Origin: an uncultured Sulfolobales archaeon
Lineage (GTDB): Archaea > Thermoproteota > Thermoprotei_A > Sulfolobales > Acidilobaceae
DNA: 62,680 bases
Reading direction: 5' to 3'
Assembly (NCBI GenBank): GCA_937921695.1
Contig: CAKZTZ010000010.1
Coordinates: 1 to 62,680, forward strand
Part shown: positions 52,495-61,794 of the stretch, one piece after another
Numbering within the stretch: the first letter of the stretch is position 1
Layout: every line of letters begins with the position of its first letter
Made by a program: the position numbers and the translations under genes
The notes under the pieces: generated by a model
Databases searched by the model: none
Told to the model about the DNA's origin: nothing
Seen by the model: the letters and a program-made list of their open reading frames with translations, nothing else

Positions 52495-52612
52495 TCAACA
52501 GGCTCCTCCCCTTCCGCGTTAACCCCACCCGGGAGGCTTCCTCCGCCCCGCCTGTGAGGGATCCTTTTCACCGCACCATAGGGTGGGGCTCAGCCCTTGG
52601 GGGAGCCCGCAT
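52495..52612 (-). ncRNA. Candidate structured GC-rich RNA gene
   Basis: On the complement, GTATATATGAAC (about 52623-52634) resembles a TATA box, and about 25 bases on a very GC-rich, codon-free stretch begins with GCGGGCTCCCCC. GGCTCC near its 5' end can pair with GGAGCC near its 3' end, and several inner helices are possible (GGGCTGAGCCC). The GGAGGAAGCCTCCCGGG segment recalls, but does not match, the GGAGGAAAGTCC of RNase P RNA. It may also be the structured 3' end of the upstream gene. The rest of 52470-52716 is empty. Confidence 0.4.
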
Positions 52613-52716
52613 ATCTTAAGTTCATATATACATGCTCCTCTCTTTCAGGGCTTCTCCCACATTTAGGGTGTGGGGTATTCTAGAGTAAAGACCGTTATAA
52701 GCTTTTATGAAAACCG

Positions 52717-54042
52717 CTACAGCATAGCTCCGGCGGTGACGTGCATCTCAGATATGAGCGTGTGAGGTAGTAGTGTTGGGGTACGCACTTCCCACCATTC
52801 TATGGGCCACCGCTCTCTAGACAGTTCCTCTATATTCTCTATGAGTTTTGGGAGAGTTCCAGTTAGCCTAGCCCTTCTGTAACACCCTGAGGGTTTACCG
52901 TTCTCGACGATTATTAGTGCGTCTCTAGTTACTGTGGAGAAAGATCCTTCTAGGTAGTTTTGGAACCTTGTATACCAGTTGTTAGTAGCGTATATTCCGC
53001 TACCTAGAGCTTCCAGGAGCTCCTCTTCTCTAAGACTCCCAGGGTCTACTTCGAGGTTGAAAAGCCTGGGGATAAGCCAGCCTGCGTTCCCCGTAGACTC
53101 GGCGTTCATTAGTTTAGCTGTCTTCGTATTATGTATGAAGCCCTTGAAAACCCCCCTCTCAATAATGCTCTTATCCCTAGTTGCGACCCCCTCATCGTCG
53201 AAACCCCTTATTCCAGGCATGTTCTCAGCCCTCGGGACTTCCCTTAGTGTTAGCTTCTCACTAGCTATAACATCCCCCGGCTTCCTGCCTTGTAGGAAGC
53301 TGAGGCCCATTATAACAGATCCTGCTGAGGCTGCTGAGGCGACGTCTTCTAGGAGGTTTCCTGCAACCATGGGGGAGAGTAGCACCCTGTATTTCCCACT
53401 TTCAACTTTAACTTTGGGTAGGCTATAGCATAGGGAGGCCAGCTCCCCGGCTTTCTCGAGGCTCTTCAAAGCCAGGCGGGGCTCGTAAGCTGTGGAGACC
53501 CAAGCCCATTGACCGCTCTCCTCCCCCTTGAACGCCCTGAAGTATCCGTTGAACTTTGTAACTTCATAGCCCATGTCGAGGCCGTTACTCCCAATATAGT
53601 GGTTTCTAGAGTATTTTAAGAGTATCATGCCAGCCACGTTACCGTACCCTCTCACATCAACCTCCTCCACTATACTCCCAGGATCCCCTGATAGGGATGC
53701 CTCTCTAATCTTGGAGTCAACGCTCGATAGTGGGGAGCCGCTAGGCTGGGGTAGAGGGGCGTAGAAAGGTGAAGGGGACAGCTTATCTATTAAGGGTATA
53801 GTAGTTTTTATAGCCTCTCCAGGGTCTGAGGTTGTATATGTAGACATGCTGATCTTACCGTCTTTAGCTATATAGACGTGTACAACATAGTCCCTCCAAG
53901 ACTGGGTCACAGAGATCTCGCCGCTAGCATATTTAACCATGACAGAGTCCACAATACCAACGCCAACCACAAACTCTTCAACACGGCCTGCCACAACCCT
54001 CGACAAGCTCTCAGCCATGAGCCTAGGGTCTGTAAAGCTCAC
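52717..54042 (-). CDS. tldE: TldE/PmbA-like subunit of TldD-TldE metallopeptidase
   Basis: A 441-residue subunit without the metal motif. It has the family's SAGSVIMGLSFLQGRKPGDVIA and DDEGVATRDKSIIERGVFKGF blocks. It partners with TldD in a zinc-dependent complex that trims peptides and processes small modified peptides. Its ATG overlaps the tldD stop by 4 bases. Confidence 0.92.
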   Translation of the reverse strand: MSFTDPRLMAESLSRVVAGRVEEFVVGVGIVDSVMVKYASGEISVTQSWRDYVVHVYIAKDGKISMSTYTTSDPGEAIKTTIPLIDKLSPSPFYAPLPQPSGSPLSSVDSKIREASLSGDPGSIVEEVDVRGYGNVAGMILLKYSRNHYIGSNGLDMGYEVTKFNGYFRAFKGEESGQWAWVSTAYEPRLALKSLEKAGELASLCYSLPKVKVESGKYRVLLSPMVAGNLLEDVASAASAGSVIMGLSFLQGRKPGDVIASEKLTLREVPRAENMPGIRGFDDEGVATRDKSIIERGVFKGFIHNTKTAKLMNAESTGNAGWLIPRLFNLEVDPGSLREEELLEALGSGIYATNNWYTRFQNYLEGSFSTVTRDALIIVENGKPSGCYRRARLTGTLPKLIENIEELSRERWPIEWWEVRTPTLLPHTLISEMHVTAGAML

Positions 54043-55460
54043 CCTACAACCACCCCCCTAAGCCTTATATGAGGGCCTCCCATCCATACAGGCATTGGCT
54101 GGGAAGGCTCCCCCTTACCGCAAGTCCCCGCTGAAAACTGGAGGTCTCTCCCCACAGCATCCACACTACTAAGGAACTCTTTAGTGTTAACTTCGAGGAC
54201 AACATTCCTCACGGGCTCCTCTAGCCTCCCGTTCCTTATAATGTATGCTTCAAGGCCAACATACCTAGCTACCCACCTGTAATCGTCTATATTCCACTCC
54301 ATGTACTTCCTGAGATAAACCCCCTCTTTCACGCCCTCGACGAGCTCTTCGAAACTATAGTCTCCCGGGGCCATGTAGGTGTTAGCCATCCTAACTATGG
54401 GCTCGCTCCTATAATCAGTTGATCTCGCCGATGCATTACTCTCAACGCCATAGACTGTAGCGGTCTCCCTGTTATGTAGGAGTTCCGCTAGTTTACCCTT
54501 ATCTATTAGGGTCCTCCTCCTGGCTGGGACGCCTTCATCATCGTATAAGTAGAACCCGTAACTCCCCGGTATTGTCGGGTCATCGTAAACTGTGACTTTA
54601 GGGCTCCCAATATACTCGTCCCTATACTCTACCCTATAGCTGAGGCCGGCCTGCGCAGCCTCCCTTCCTAGAACCCTGTCGGCCTCGCTGGGGTGGCCTA
54701 CGGATTCGTGCATGGCTAAACCCACGATTTCAGGGGCTAGCACTATGTCCATTCTACCTTTAGGGGGGTCGCCTGCTTTAACTAGGTTTATGTAGAGGCT
54801 GTTTACATCATCCTGGAACTCTTCCGTGAACTTTACTTTGTCGAGGACTTCCAGGCCGCCGGAGGCTGCTAGGCTGTTCCACCTGTTAGCTCTCCTCTCC
54901 CCGCTGGAGGCGGATATATTGTAGAATATGGAGACTCTAGGTATTCTACTCTCAACCCTCGCCCCTTCACTGTTCACTACAATTTTATACTCTACTGTCT
55001 CAGAATATACCACCATGTAGTTTGTGACTCTCATAGGGTCTTTCTTGAGGTCAACGCTTTTAACCATCTCTCCCACAATTCTCATCTTATCCTCGACACT
55101 CACATCTTCCAAGGGCTTAGCCTCCACTACACTATACCTAGCACTACCCTGAGGTGAAGGGCCCATAGCAACACCCCTCTTTAAAACAAGGGAGGAAGCC
55201 TTAGCCGAAGATACAGCCCTAAAAGCAGCCCCCCTCAAACCCTCGCTAGACAAGTCTGAGGTAGACGCAAACCCTAAACCACCGGAATACACGGCCCTAA
55301 AAGCCACACCTGTAACATCTGAAGTAGAAGCTCCTATGAGAGAGCCGTTCAGAAACAGGAGCGTCAACCCTCTAATACTGTGGAAACGCGCTTCACCATA
55401 ACTGGAACCCGCAGCTAGGATCGCCTCCACGTGTTTTAAGAGCTCTTGGAAGCCTGTCAA
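54039..55460 (-). CDS. tldD: TldD metallopeptidase subunit
   Basis: 473 residues. The metal-binding HESVGH is at 251-256 within LAMHESVGHPSEADRVLG, followed by DDEGVPARRRTLIDKGKL and, near the C-terminus, CGKGEPSQPMPVWMGGP. Catalytic half of the TldD-TldE complex. It starts at TTG; GGCTTTAAAAGAG at about 55517-55527 is the likely TATA region. The 5' end of the coding strand is G/T-rich and the end of the operon A/C-rich. Confidence 0.94.
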   Translation of the reverse strand: MTGFQELLKHVEAILAAGSSYGEARFHSIRGLTLLFLNGSLIGASTSDVTGVAFRAVYSGGLGFASTSDLSSEGLRGAAFRAVSSAKASSLVLKRGVAMGPSPQGSARYSVVEAKPLEDVSVEDKMRIVGEMVKSVDLKKDPMRVTNYMVVYSETVEYKIVVNSEGARVESRIPRVSIFYNISASSGERRANRWNSLAASGGLEVLDKVKFTEEFQDDVNSLYINLVKAGDPPKGRMDIVLAPEIVGLAMHESVGHPSEADRVLGREAAQAGLSYRVEYRDEYIGSPKVTVYDDPTIPGSYGFYLYDDEGVPARRRTLIDKGKLAELLHNRETATVYGVESNASARSTDYRSEPIVRMANTYMAPGDYSFEELVEGVKEGVYLRKYMEWNIDDYRWVARYVGLEAYIIRNGRLEEPVRNVVLEVNTKEFLSSVDAVGRDLQFSAGTCGKGEPSQPMPVWMGGPHIRLRGVVVG

Positions 55461-55539
55461 CCCCGATCGACCGTGGATATAGCCTTAGGGGAGCCTAATA
55501 ATCCTAAGCTTATACTCTTTTAAAGCCCGCCCACCCAAA

Positions 55540-55625
55540 TATCTAATAGGATGACTGGACGACGGTCGCCGGAGCTAGGGCTGTGAAGACCGTTCACCTA
55601 GAGGACCTAGTATAGGTGTTTTATA
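55540..55625 (+). other. Hairpin-rich intergenic stretch
   Basis: ACGGTC (about 55561-55566) pairs with GACCGT (about 55587-55592) around a 20-base loop, and CCTAGAGGACCTAG follows. A TTTTAAAG box upstream (about 55518-55525) could drive it. It could be a small RNA or the leader of the small gene at 55712; no C/D-box pair was found. Confidence 0.3.
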
Positions 55626-55711
55626 TAACTATAAAATAGACTATAGTCGTAGAACAGACAGGACTCCCCCTTATTAGGCTCGGACGCTAGACTTATAGTA
55701 TGGTGGTGAAA

Positions 55712-55840
55712 ATGGTGGAAATCGTGTTAGTTAAAACTGTAAGGTTAGAGCCCAGGGAGAAAATAACGTTTGAGGTAAGCGACAGAGACCTTGAAGAGCT
55801 AGAACAGTATTTTGCGAAAACCCTAGGTCTAGGCTGCTAG
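55712..55840 (+). CDS. Very small protein (about 42 residues)
   Basis: A short frame starting MVEIVLVKTVRLEPRE and ending in TLGLGC, with an alternative ATG at 55700. Composition is protein-like: a beta strand, then an acidic helix SDRDLEELEQYFAKTL. It stands alone between tldD and the symporter, convergent with the latter by 12 bases. No family recognised; it could be an adaptor or a protein with a C-terminal Gly-Cys for modification. Confidence 0.5.
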   Translation: MVEIVLVKTVRLEPREKITFEVSDRDLEELEQYFAKTLGLGC

Positions 55841-55852
55841 CTCCACCCTATC

Positions 55853-57316
55853 CTAACGTTTACGCGCCAACACTAAGCCCACTACTAGGGGTAGAGTAGA
55901 GAGCGCTAGGACTATAACGCTTACCGGTACTTCCAGCCCCCAAGGGGCTCTTACAGTAGATAGGAATGCTAGTGCCGGGCGTTCATAGTAGGCTAGTGTT
56001 AATAGTGTAGCGAGGAAACCTAAAGCTATAGATAATAGGGCACTCCACCATGGGGCTTTCACATTGAGCCAGCACGCTAGCGTTGCCGGGGCTAGGGCTA
56101 GGAGCATTAGGCTTGACAATACCGCAAGGTCTACTATGAACCCTTTCCTAGTATAAGCTACTAGGGCTGCAGCCAGTGTGAACACTATTATTGCAGCGTA
56201 GCCTGCGTAGAGCCTCCTCTCGGGGCTCAACTTGTATGCTAAATCTCTGGAGGCGCTACTAGCGAGTGACAGTATTATGCTATCAGCTGTTGTGACAGCC
56301 GCCGCCACTATACTAGTGAATATTACGGCTGCCAGGAGCGGGTTCATAAATGCTAGTAGCGTTGGGGTTACAGCATCCCTCCTAGCCGTGTCTATGAAAG
56401 GCAGGACTCCCTGCTCAGCCCCAGCCCTAGCTAGGAGCCCTACAGTTACAGCTATAATAGTGTATAGGAGGCCGAATATTGCGAACCCCCTAACCATTAA
56501 AGCTAGGCTCCTCTCATCCCTAGGCATGTATATTCTCTGCACAACCTGAGGGTGTACTGCAGCGAAGAAAACCCAGGGTATAGTGTATGCTAGGAATACT
56601 TGGAAACTCCAGAACCCGCCCAGCCCCAGTAGACCCTTCTCCCCTAAAATAATAGTCACACTGCTCGAGCCCCCGGAACTGAAGACTACTAGTGCTATCC
56701 AAACAGTGTACAGGAGCCCGGCCAGGAGCATGAACAAGCCTTGGAAAGCGTCTGTTAAAGCAACACTCCAAATACCGGCTATGAGGCTCCAAGCACCTAT
56801 TAAAACAGTGGCTAGCACGACCCCGGCAATGTAATACTCCCAGCTCCCCCCTCCCAGCCCCGCTATTAGCTCGCCAACACCCTTAACCTGTATAGCCGCG
56901 TAGGGGATTAGGGCTATGAGGTATATGAAAGCTATGAGTGCTCCGATAAGCCTGGACCCGTAATGGTCTGAGAGCATTTCAGCAGGGCTTACCCATCCTC
57001 TCTCCCTAGCCCTCCTCCATACTCTCCTAGCGAAATACACGAGTAAGAGTAGAGTGGCAACATAGTATGCTAGTTCGAAACCTAGAGCTCCAACCCCCGT
57101 GGCGTAAGCTAGCCCTACAAGGCCTACCATCATGAAAGCGCTATATGTTGTAGCTGAGTATGTTAATGCTGCCACTATACCCCCTAGTCTCCCAGCTGCT
57201 ATGTAGAAGTCTGCTTCCCCCCTCTTCAAATATCTCCTACTATAGAAGGCTACAGCCATGCCTAGGAGGATGTATAAAACTAGCACTGTGAGGCTCACAA
57301 CTACCCTTTCAACCAT
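55853..57316 (-). CDS. Sodium:solute symporter (SSS family)
   Basis: About 487 residues and 13 membrane helices. YSATTYSAFMMVGLVGLAY and IVAAAVTTADSIILSLASSASRD contain the Na+-site residues typical of the family. The ATG at 57316 is favoured because GGAGGG lies 8 bases upstream; a TTG at 57334 is also open. The substrate (organic acid, amino acid or vitamin) cannot be told. It overlaps the small membrane gene upstream and is divergent from a probable regulator. Confidence 0.9.
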   Translation of the reverse strand: MVERVVVSLTVLVLYILLGMAVAFYSRRYLKRGEADFYIAAGRLGGIVAALTYSATTYSAFMMVGLVGLAYATGVGALGFELAYYVATLLLLVYFARRVWRRARERGWVSPAEMLSDHYGSRLIGALIAFIYLIALIPYAAIQVKGVGELIAGLGGGSWEYYIAGVVLATVLIGAWSLIAGIWSVALTDAFQGLFMLLAGLLYTVWIALVVFSSGGSSSVTIILGEKGLLGLGGFWSFQVFLAYTIPWVFFAAVHPQVVQRIYMPRDERSLALMVRGFAIFGLLYTIIAVTVGLLARAGAEQGVLPFIDTARRDAVTPTLLAFMNPLLAAVIFTSIVAAAVTTADSIILSLASSASRDLAYKLSPERRLYAGYAAIIVFTLAAALVAYTRKGFIVDLAVLSSLMLLALAPATLACWLNVKAPWWSALLSIALGFLATLLTLAYYERPALAFLSTVRAPWGLEVPVSVIVLALSTLPLVVGLVLARKR

Positions 57317-57486
57317 GAGGCTGTCTCCCTCCAAGATATCGCTAGCATGACTATTGATACTAGGAGCCAGAAAGCGTAGAGAATCCAGCTTTTAGCGTCT
57401 TTCATAAACATATATGGGACAACGTACATGGACGCTAGTAGGGCTAAGCCAGCTATCGTGGAGAGCCTGCCCAACCCTCCCACCAA
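57301..57486 (-). CDS. Small membrane partner of the symporter
   Basis: 61 residues, two membrane helices. Short two-helix proteins of this kind (DUF997/DUF3311-like, as YhdT before PanF) often precede SSS symporter genes and are thought to belong to the transporter. The stop lies inside the symporter gene, which suggests coupled translation. Confidence 0.7.
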   Translation of the reverse strand: MVGGLGRLSTIAGLALLASMYVVPYMFMKDAKSWILYAFWLLVSIVMLAISWRETASWLKG

Positions 57487-57578
57487 CCTTGAGAACGATT
57501 GTTCTAAAACTTAAAAATTTAACTGAAACCTCAATATGGGATTATAAGCCTCCACCAACAATATAACCCTCGAGAGCC

Positions 57579-58547
57579 ATGTCTGGAGAATCCCTAGACT
57601 CTGCGGATGTGGACATCTTAGACCTACTAGAGTCTGAAGGGCCCATGACTATTTCAAGTATAGCCTTTAAGATCGGAAGAGCTAAGAGCATGATCTGGAA
57701 AAGAGTCTCCACCCTAGAATCCCTAGGCCTCGTCAGAGCCAAGAAAGTAGGGGGGGTAACAATAGTTTACAGGGTTTACGAGAAGACAGCCCCCGGCATC
57801 GTCACCCTAGGGATCCTGAGGGCTAGCGAGTACCCCTACATACTAGACTTTGCTAGAAGGCTTAGGGGGTTTTTCAGCGAGGTTAAAGTTAAAGTTTACG
57901 ATGAAGCCTTCAAGCTCGCCCTCGACCTCAGCACCAATAAAGTCCAGATAGCCATGGCTCCAGTGCCCACACTAATGCTAGCCCATAGGATTAGCTCTGG
58001 CAGGGTGCAGATAATAGGGGGTGGGAGTGGGGGAGGGGCTTTCATACTAGAGTCTAAGAGGGGGGGCTCGGGCCACGCTACTACAATGGCCTCCACCATG
58101 GAAATGTGTTCCGAGAAGTTTAAACTAGAGCCCCCCAGAGTCTATAAGAGTAGTGGAAGCGATATACTAGATTCAGTGTTTAAAGGGGAAGTCAAGCACG
58201 GCGTCGTCTGGGAGCCCTACGCTTTCATGGGTAGGGCTGGGAGGCTCGAGGTGCACCCCTGCGACATCCCAGTGTGCTGCCTTCTAGGCGCTAATAGGAG
58301 TGTTGAGGGGAAGTTTAGGGTTGTATCTAATAGTTTAAGAGATTCCATAGAGGATTCCAGGAAGAGTCTTGAGAGTGTGGACGCCTACTCCTCCCTCTTA
58401 AACCTCCCGAGGGAGCTTGTGAAGGAGACAGTTAAATCTTACGAGTTCCACGCCGAGCTACCCCTAGACATTGTGAGATCACACTGGGCTTATGTAAAAG
58501 CCTCTGTAATACCCGACGTCTCCCTTGGGGAGGCTGTTTATCTTTAA
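57579..58547 (+). CDS. Winged-helix regulator fused to a substrate-binding domain
   Basis: 322 residues. A winged helix (about 5-65: DVDILDLLESEGPMTISSIA, GRAKSMIWKRVSTLESLGLV) is followed by a periplasmic-binding-protein-like domain (about 70-320) of the NMT1/THI5 kind, here without signal peptide and so cytoplasmic. LDLSTNKVQIAMAPVPTLML and HGVVWEPYAFMGRAG are typical of that fold. It likely senses a small ligand and controls the divergent symporter operon across a 92-base shared promoter. It overlaps the end of the exporter gene by 4 bases. Confidence 0.8.
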   Translation: MSGESLDSADVDILDLLESEGPMTISSIAFKIGRAKSMIWKRVSTLESLGLVRAKKVGGVTIVYRVYEKTAPGIVTLGILRASEYPYILDFARRLRGFFSEVKVKVYDEAFKLALDLSTNKVQIAMAPVPTLMLAHRISSGRVQIIGGGSGGGAFILESKRGGSGHATTMASTMEMCSEKFKLEPPRVYKSSGSDILDSVFKGEVKHGVVWEPYAFMGRAGRLEVHPCDIPVCCLLGANRSVEGKFRVVSNSLRDSIEDSRKSLESVDAYSSLLNLPRELVKETVKSYEFHAELPLDIVRSHWAYVKASVIPDVSLGEAVYL

Positions 58548-61288
58548 TCCCATCTTCTTATGAGGCCCTTGTTAGGCCACCAGTTGTATTTCCCTAGGAT
58601 GGCCACCATAGCCGGGACTATGAAAGGCCTCACTATGAAAGTGTCTAGGATTATGGAGAAGGCGACTGTAAAACCTATCTGCCTTAAAGTTGTGACCTCG
58701 GTGAAGAGGAGGGAGGAGAACGCTCCAGCGAGTATTAGCCCGGCGACAGTTATGACTACCCCAGTCTTCTCTATAGCCTCCGGTATAGAATTTTCAATGT
58801 TCCCAGTCTTCTCATATTCCTCTCTTATCCTAGAAGTTATGAATATATCGTAGTCCATGCCTAGGGTTACCATGAGCCCCAAAACTACTATGGGGGTTAA
58901 CCAGTATATTGGCGACCTTATGAAAGAGCCGTACTCTGGAGCCTCGACAACGCCGTGGAACACTAGTATGGCTGCTATGAGGCTCGCGACAACGCTGAAG
59001 AACACTGTTACGAGGAATCTTAATGGTGTAATAATAGAGCCTATGCCTAGTATTAAGTATAATAGTATTAAAACTACAGCTAGGGGCAGGGTAATCTTAA
59101 GATAAGTACTTATTATATCGTTCACAACCTCGATCCTCAGCGCGGGGAACCCTGTTATTAAAGCCTCGGGCTCCACACTCTTAGCTATACTGCGTATTGA
59201 AGGTATTATCTGGAATAAAGTGTCATCTAGGGGGTCTACTTTAAGCCCCGCTGAAGCTACCAGGTAGCCTCCCCTGGCTTCTATAGAGCGGCTTACTATT
59301 AAACCCTCCCCCTCTAGTTTCTCTATTAACCTCACCATGTCGGAGCCTTCAGGAGCTATTATGAATATTGTTGAGAAAGCGTCTTTAGGGAAATTAGTGT
59401 AGAGAATCCCGCCGGCCTCCAGGAATTTAGAGTACCCCGTTAAGCCTAGGTGCACGTTAGCCGAGGGCGGGACTGTTGTAAGGTATATTGCGCCGGCAAC
59501 AAGAGCTACAATGGTGATGAAAGCTATCGCATACTTGAAGCTCAAGCTTTTAGAAGCTAGAAGCCTTAAAGCCTTAGCCTGCCTGGCCGCCGGCACCCTT
59601 AAACCCTTAAGGGGCCAGAAGACCCTGTTCTCCCCTAGGATAATTAGTAGTGATGGGAGTAGAGTGTAGCTTGACAGGAATGAGACTGCAGCGGATATAG
59701 CGAGAGCTATGCCCACCCCCCTGAGGGCTTCTTGCGGGGTGAGAACGTAGGCTAGGAAGCCTAAGACTACAGCTATGCCGCCTAGAATGAGGGCTCTCCC
59801 AGCCCTCCTCCAGGCTTGGTATACTGCTTCGCTCCAAGATAGCCCTTTAGACCTTTCTTCCGCGACCCTAAACAAGTAGAATACAGAGTAGTCTACGGTG
59901 ACCCCGAAGACTAGCGGGATCATTATGAAACGAGCCATATAATAAATATCAGTGTATAAGGCTGCAAGGCTTAGCAGTCCCATTGAAACGACTAAAGCTA
60001 TCCCTGTAGCTAGGAGTATCACTATGGGGGCTGAAACACTCCCCAACAGGATCACTAGGAGGGCAACCACTAAAACGCTCGTAGTCACATCTATCCTCCT
60101 AACCTCCCTACTAACAATAGCGTCGAGGTCGGAGAAGAGGGGGATCGTGCCATAATAATAGGCCTCACCCACAACCCCCTTAAGCCTCCCATCTAACTCT
60201 CTGATCATGAAGGCTGAAACGTTAATAGGGAGGGAAGCCTCGAGATCAACATAGACTATACCGTAAACGTTGGAGACTAGGATCCTCCTCACATACTCCG
60301 GGATAGCATCAGGATACTTCAGCCTCTCTTTTAGAAAACCGCGGCAATAAGCTTCCACAGTCCTCCTGGCATCCACACCTTTAACAGCCTCTATGAAAGC
60401 TGAAGCCAAACAAGGGTCTACAGCCTTCAACCTGGAAGCCACGAGCTCTAAAGCACCCCTCTCCCCCTCTTCGAGGAGCAACGTGAACTCTTGGAAGCCC
60501 ACCCCCCTCTCAGCCGCGCCTGTAACATTATAAATGTACTCCGCAACCCTAGTAGTGTTAGCGTAATTAGTCAAATCAAACTTCTCAAGCAGGAGATAAA
60601 GCTCCCTAGGCCCATACTCTCTAACCGCAATGAGCATAGCCTCCCTCGCAGCCCTCTCAGGGCCGAACCTCGGCTCAAGCTCCACAAAACGCCCGTGAAA
60701 CTCGCGGAGCAAAAACGAGAGCATAACATCCCCCGAAACCCTCTGAGAAAGCTCCCTATAAGCCTCCCCCGCAGGATCCTCAAGCCCCAGACTCCTAGCA
60801 TGATAATACAGTTTAAGATAGGAGTCTGCAAGCCCATAAGTAAGGTTTAAAGCCCTAACAGCCTCCCCATACCTCCCCCTCAACTCCAACCCCAGAGAGG
60901 AAAGCTCACCATAAAACTTGACAGCCTCCAAAACCCTAGAACTCAAGTTACCAACAGCATAAGAATAAACAGCCATGTAAACAGAATAGGGACCATAAAC
61001 CCTACCCCTATAACCTTCAAACACCCCCCTAACAACCTCCTCAACCCTAGCAGAAGTGTTTAAATCATTAGGACTATATATTACGAGCATATAATCGCCA
61101 GCAGCATAGCCAAGATCCCCGAGTAAAACAAAACCCCTATAACTCTCACTACCCTTAGGTATGAAAACCTCCTCACTATAAACAAGCCTACCACCAAGCC
61201 CCAAAGCCTGAAAAGCCAAAACCACCAGCAAAACAAGCCAAACAGCCACACCCACAAAAGCCAAACGCCTAGAGAGCACAAGCACCAC
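58544..61288 (-). CDS. RND superfamily / MMPL-type exporter
   Basis: About 914 residues with two repeated halves, each a large outer domain plus six helices. The helix segments FGVTVDYSVFYLFR and LGMDYDIFITSRIREE carry the family's Asp residues for proton coupling. A CAATATAAGG TATA box (about 61312-61321) lies inside the longest open frame (61336), so the GTG at 61288 or 61285 is a better, leaderless start. Relatives move lipids, hopanoids or drugs. Its 5' 400 bases are strongly G/T-biased on the coding strand. Confidence 0.88.
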   Translation of the reverse strand: MVLVLSRRLAFVGVAVWLVLLVVLAFQALGLGGRLVYSEEVFIPKGSESYRGFVLLGDLGYAAGDYMLVIYSPNDLNTSARVEEVVRGVFEGYRGRVYGPYSVYMAVYSYAVGNLSSRVLEAVKFYGELSSLGLELRGRYGEAVRALNLTYGLADSYLKLYYHARSLGLEDPAGEAYRELSQRVSGDVMLSFLLREFHGRFVELEPRFGPERAAREAMLIAVREYGPRELYLLLEKFDLTNYANTTRVAEYIYNVTGAAERGVGFQEFTLLLEEGERGALELVASRLKAVDPCLASAFIEAVKGVDARRTVEAYCRGFLKERLKYPDAIPEYVRRILVSNVYGIVYVDLEASLPINVSAFMIRELDGRLKGVVGEAYYYGTIPLFSDLDAIVSREVRRIDVTTSVLVVALLVILLGSVSAPIVILLATGIALVVSMGLLSLAALYTDIYYMARFIMIPLVFGVTVDYSVFYLFRVAEERSKGLSWSEAVYQAWRRAGRALILGGIAVVLGFLAYVLTPQEALRGVGIALAISAAVSFLSSYTLLPSLLIILGENRVFWPLKGLRVPAARQAKALRLLASKSLSFKYAIAFITIVALVAGAIYLTTVPPSANVHLGLTGYSKFLEAGGILYTNFPKDAFSTIFIIAPEGSDMVRLIEKLEGEGLIVSRSIEARGGYLVASAGLKVDPLDDTLFQIIPSIRSIAKSVEPEALITGFPALRIEVVNDIISTYLKITLPLAVVLILLYLILGIGSIITPLRFLVTVFFSVVASLIAAILVFHGVVEAPEYGSFIRSPIYWLTPIVVLGLMVTLGMDYDIFITSRIREEYEKTGNIENSIPEAIEKTGVVITVAGLILAGAFSSLLFTEVTTLRQIGFTVAFSIILDTFIVRPFIVPAMVAILGKYNWWPNKGLIRRWD

Positions 61289-61455
61289 CCAAGAACAGAC
61301 AGCAATTTTAACCTTATATTGACTAAATGAGCCCAACCGGGATTCCCAAAGCCTCTAACACGTAATAGTGCGGAAAACGCTCTTGCTACCCCATAACAAT
61401 GTGGATTATTCAGAGCCTTGTTTATTGTTGACCTACACTTTTTAAATACTACACA

Positions 61456-61794
61456 CTATAAGATATTGTTTATTTCAAGGAGGCTTGTGAGGATCCTCCT
61501 TTCCAGTTCTCTTGCCTTTTCGGGTTCCACTTTCTCATATAGTTGTTTGTAGAAGTCGCCGTTGTGATATCTGCTTTTAAGCTTATAATGTATAAGTTCA
61601 TGCAATATCAGATACTTAATAGATTCTTGGTCTAGGTGTGGAATTATGTTCTTGTTTATCCGCATGACGTTTCTTCTAAGTGATATAGATGCTGCTTTTA
61701 TCTTCATGGGTTTTAGCTCTATTCTTATCTCTTCGGGGATGCCGAGATCGCTTTTTACTTGGCTTAGAATTTCCTTTAACTGGTCTTTATTCAA
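61456..61794 (-). CDS. YgjP/SprT-like zinc metallopeptidase
   Basis: 112 residues. The zinc motif HELIHYKLKSRYHNGDFY (HExxH plus a downstream His) matches the YgjP/WLM group. It is shorter than usual, holding little beyond the catalytic core. It overlaps the upstream HsdR-like gene by 4 bases; such peptidases often travel with type I restriction genes. Confidence 0.82.
   Translation of the reverse strand: MNKDQLKEILSQVKSDLGIPEEIRIELKPMKIKAASISLRRNVMRINKNIIPHLDQESIKYLILHELIHYKLKSRYHNGDFYKQLYEKVEPEKARELERRILTSLLEINNIL

Noticed and set aside
52495-52612. RNase P RNA
   Set aside because: Only a partial likeness to the first conserved core; the other conserved regions are not found.
55540-55625. 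C/D-box guide RNA
   Set aside because: A GGATGAC resembles a C box, but no CTGA D box is placed correctly.
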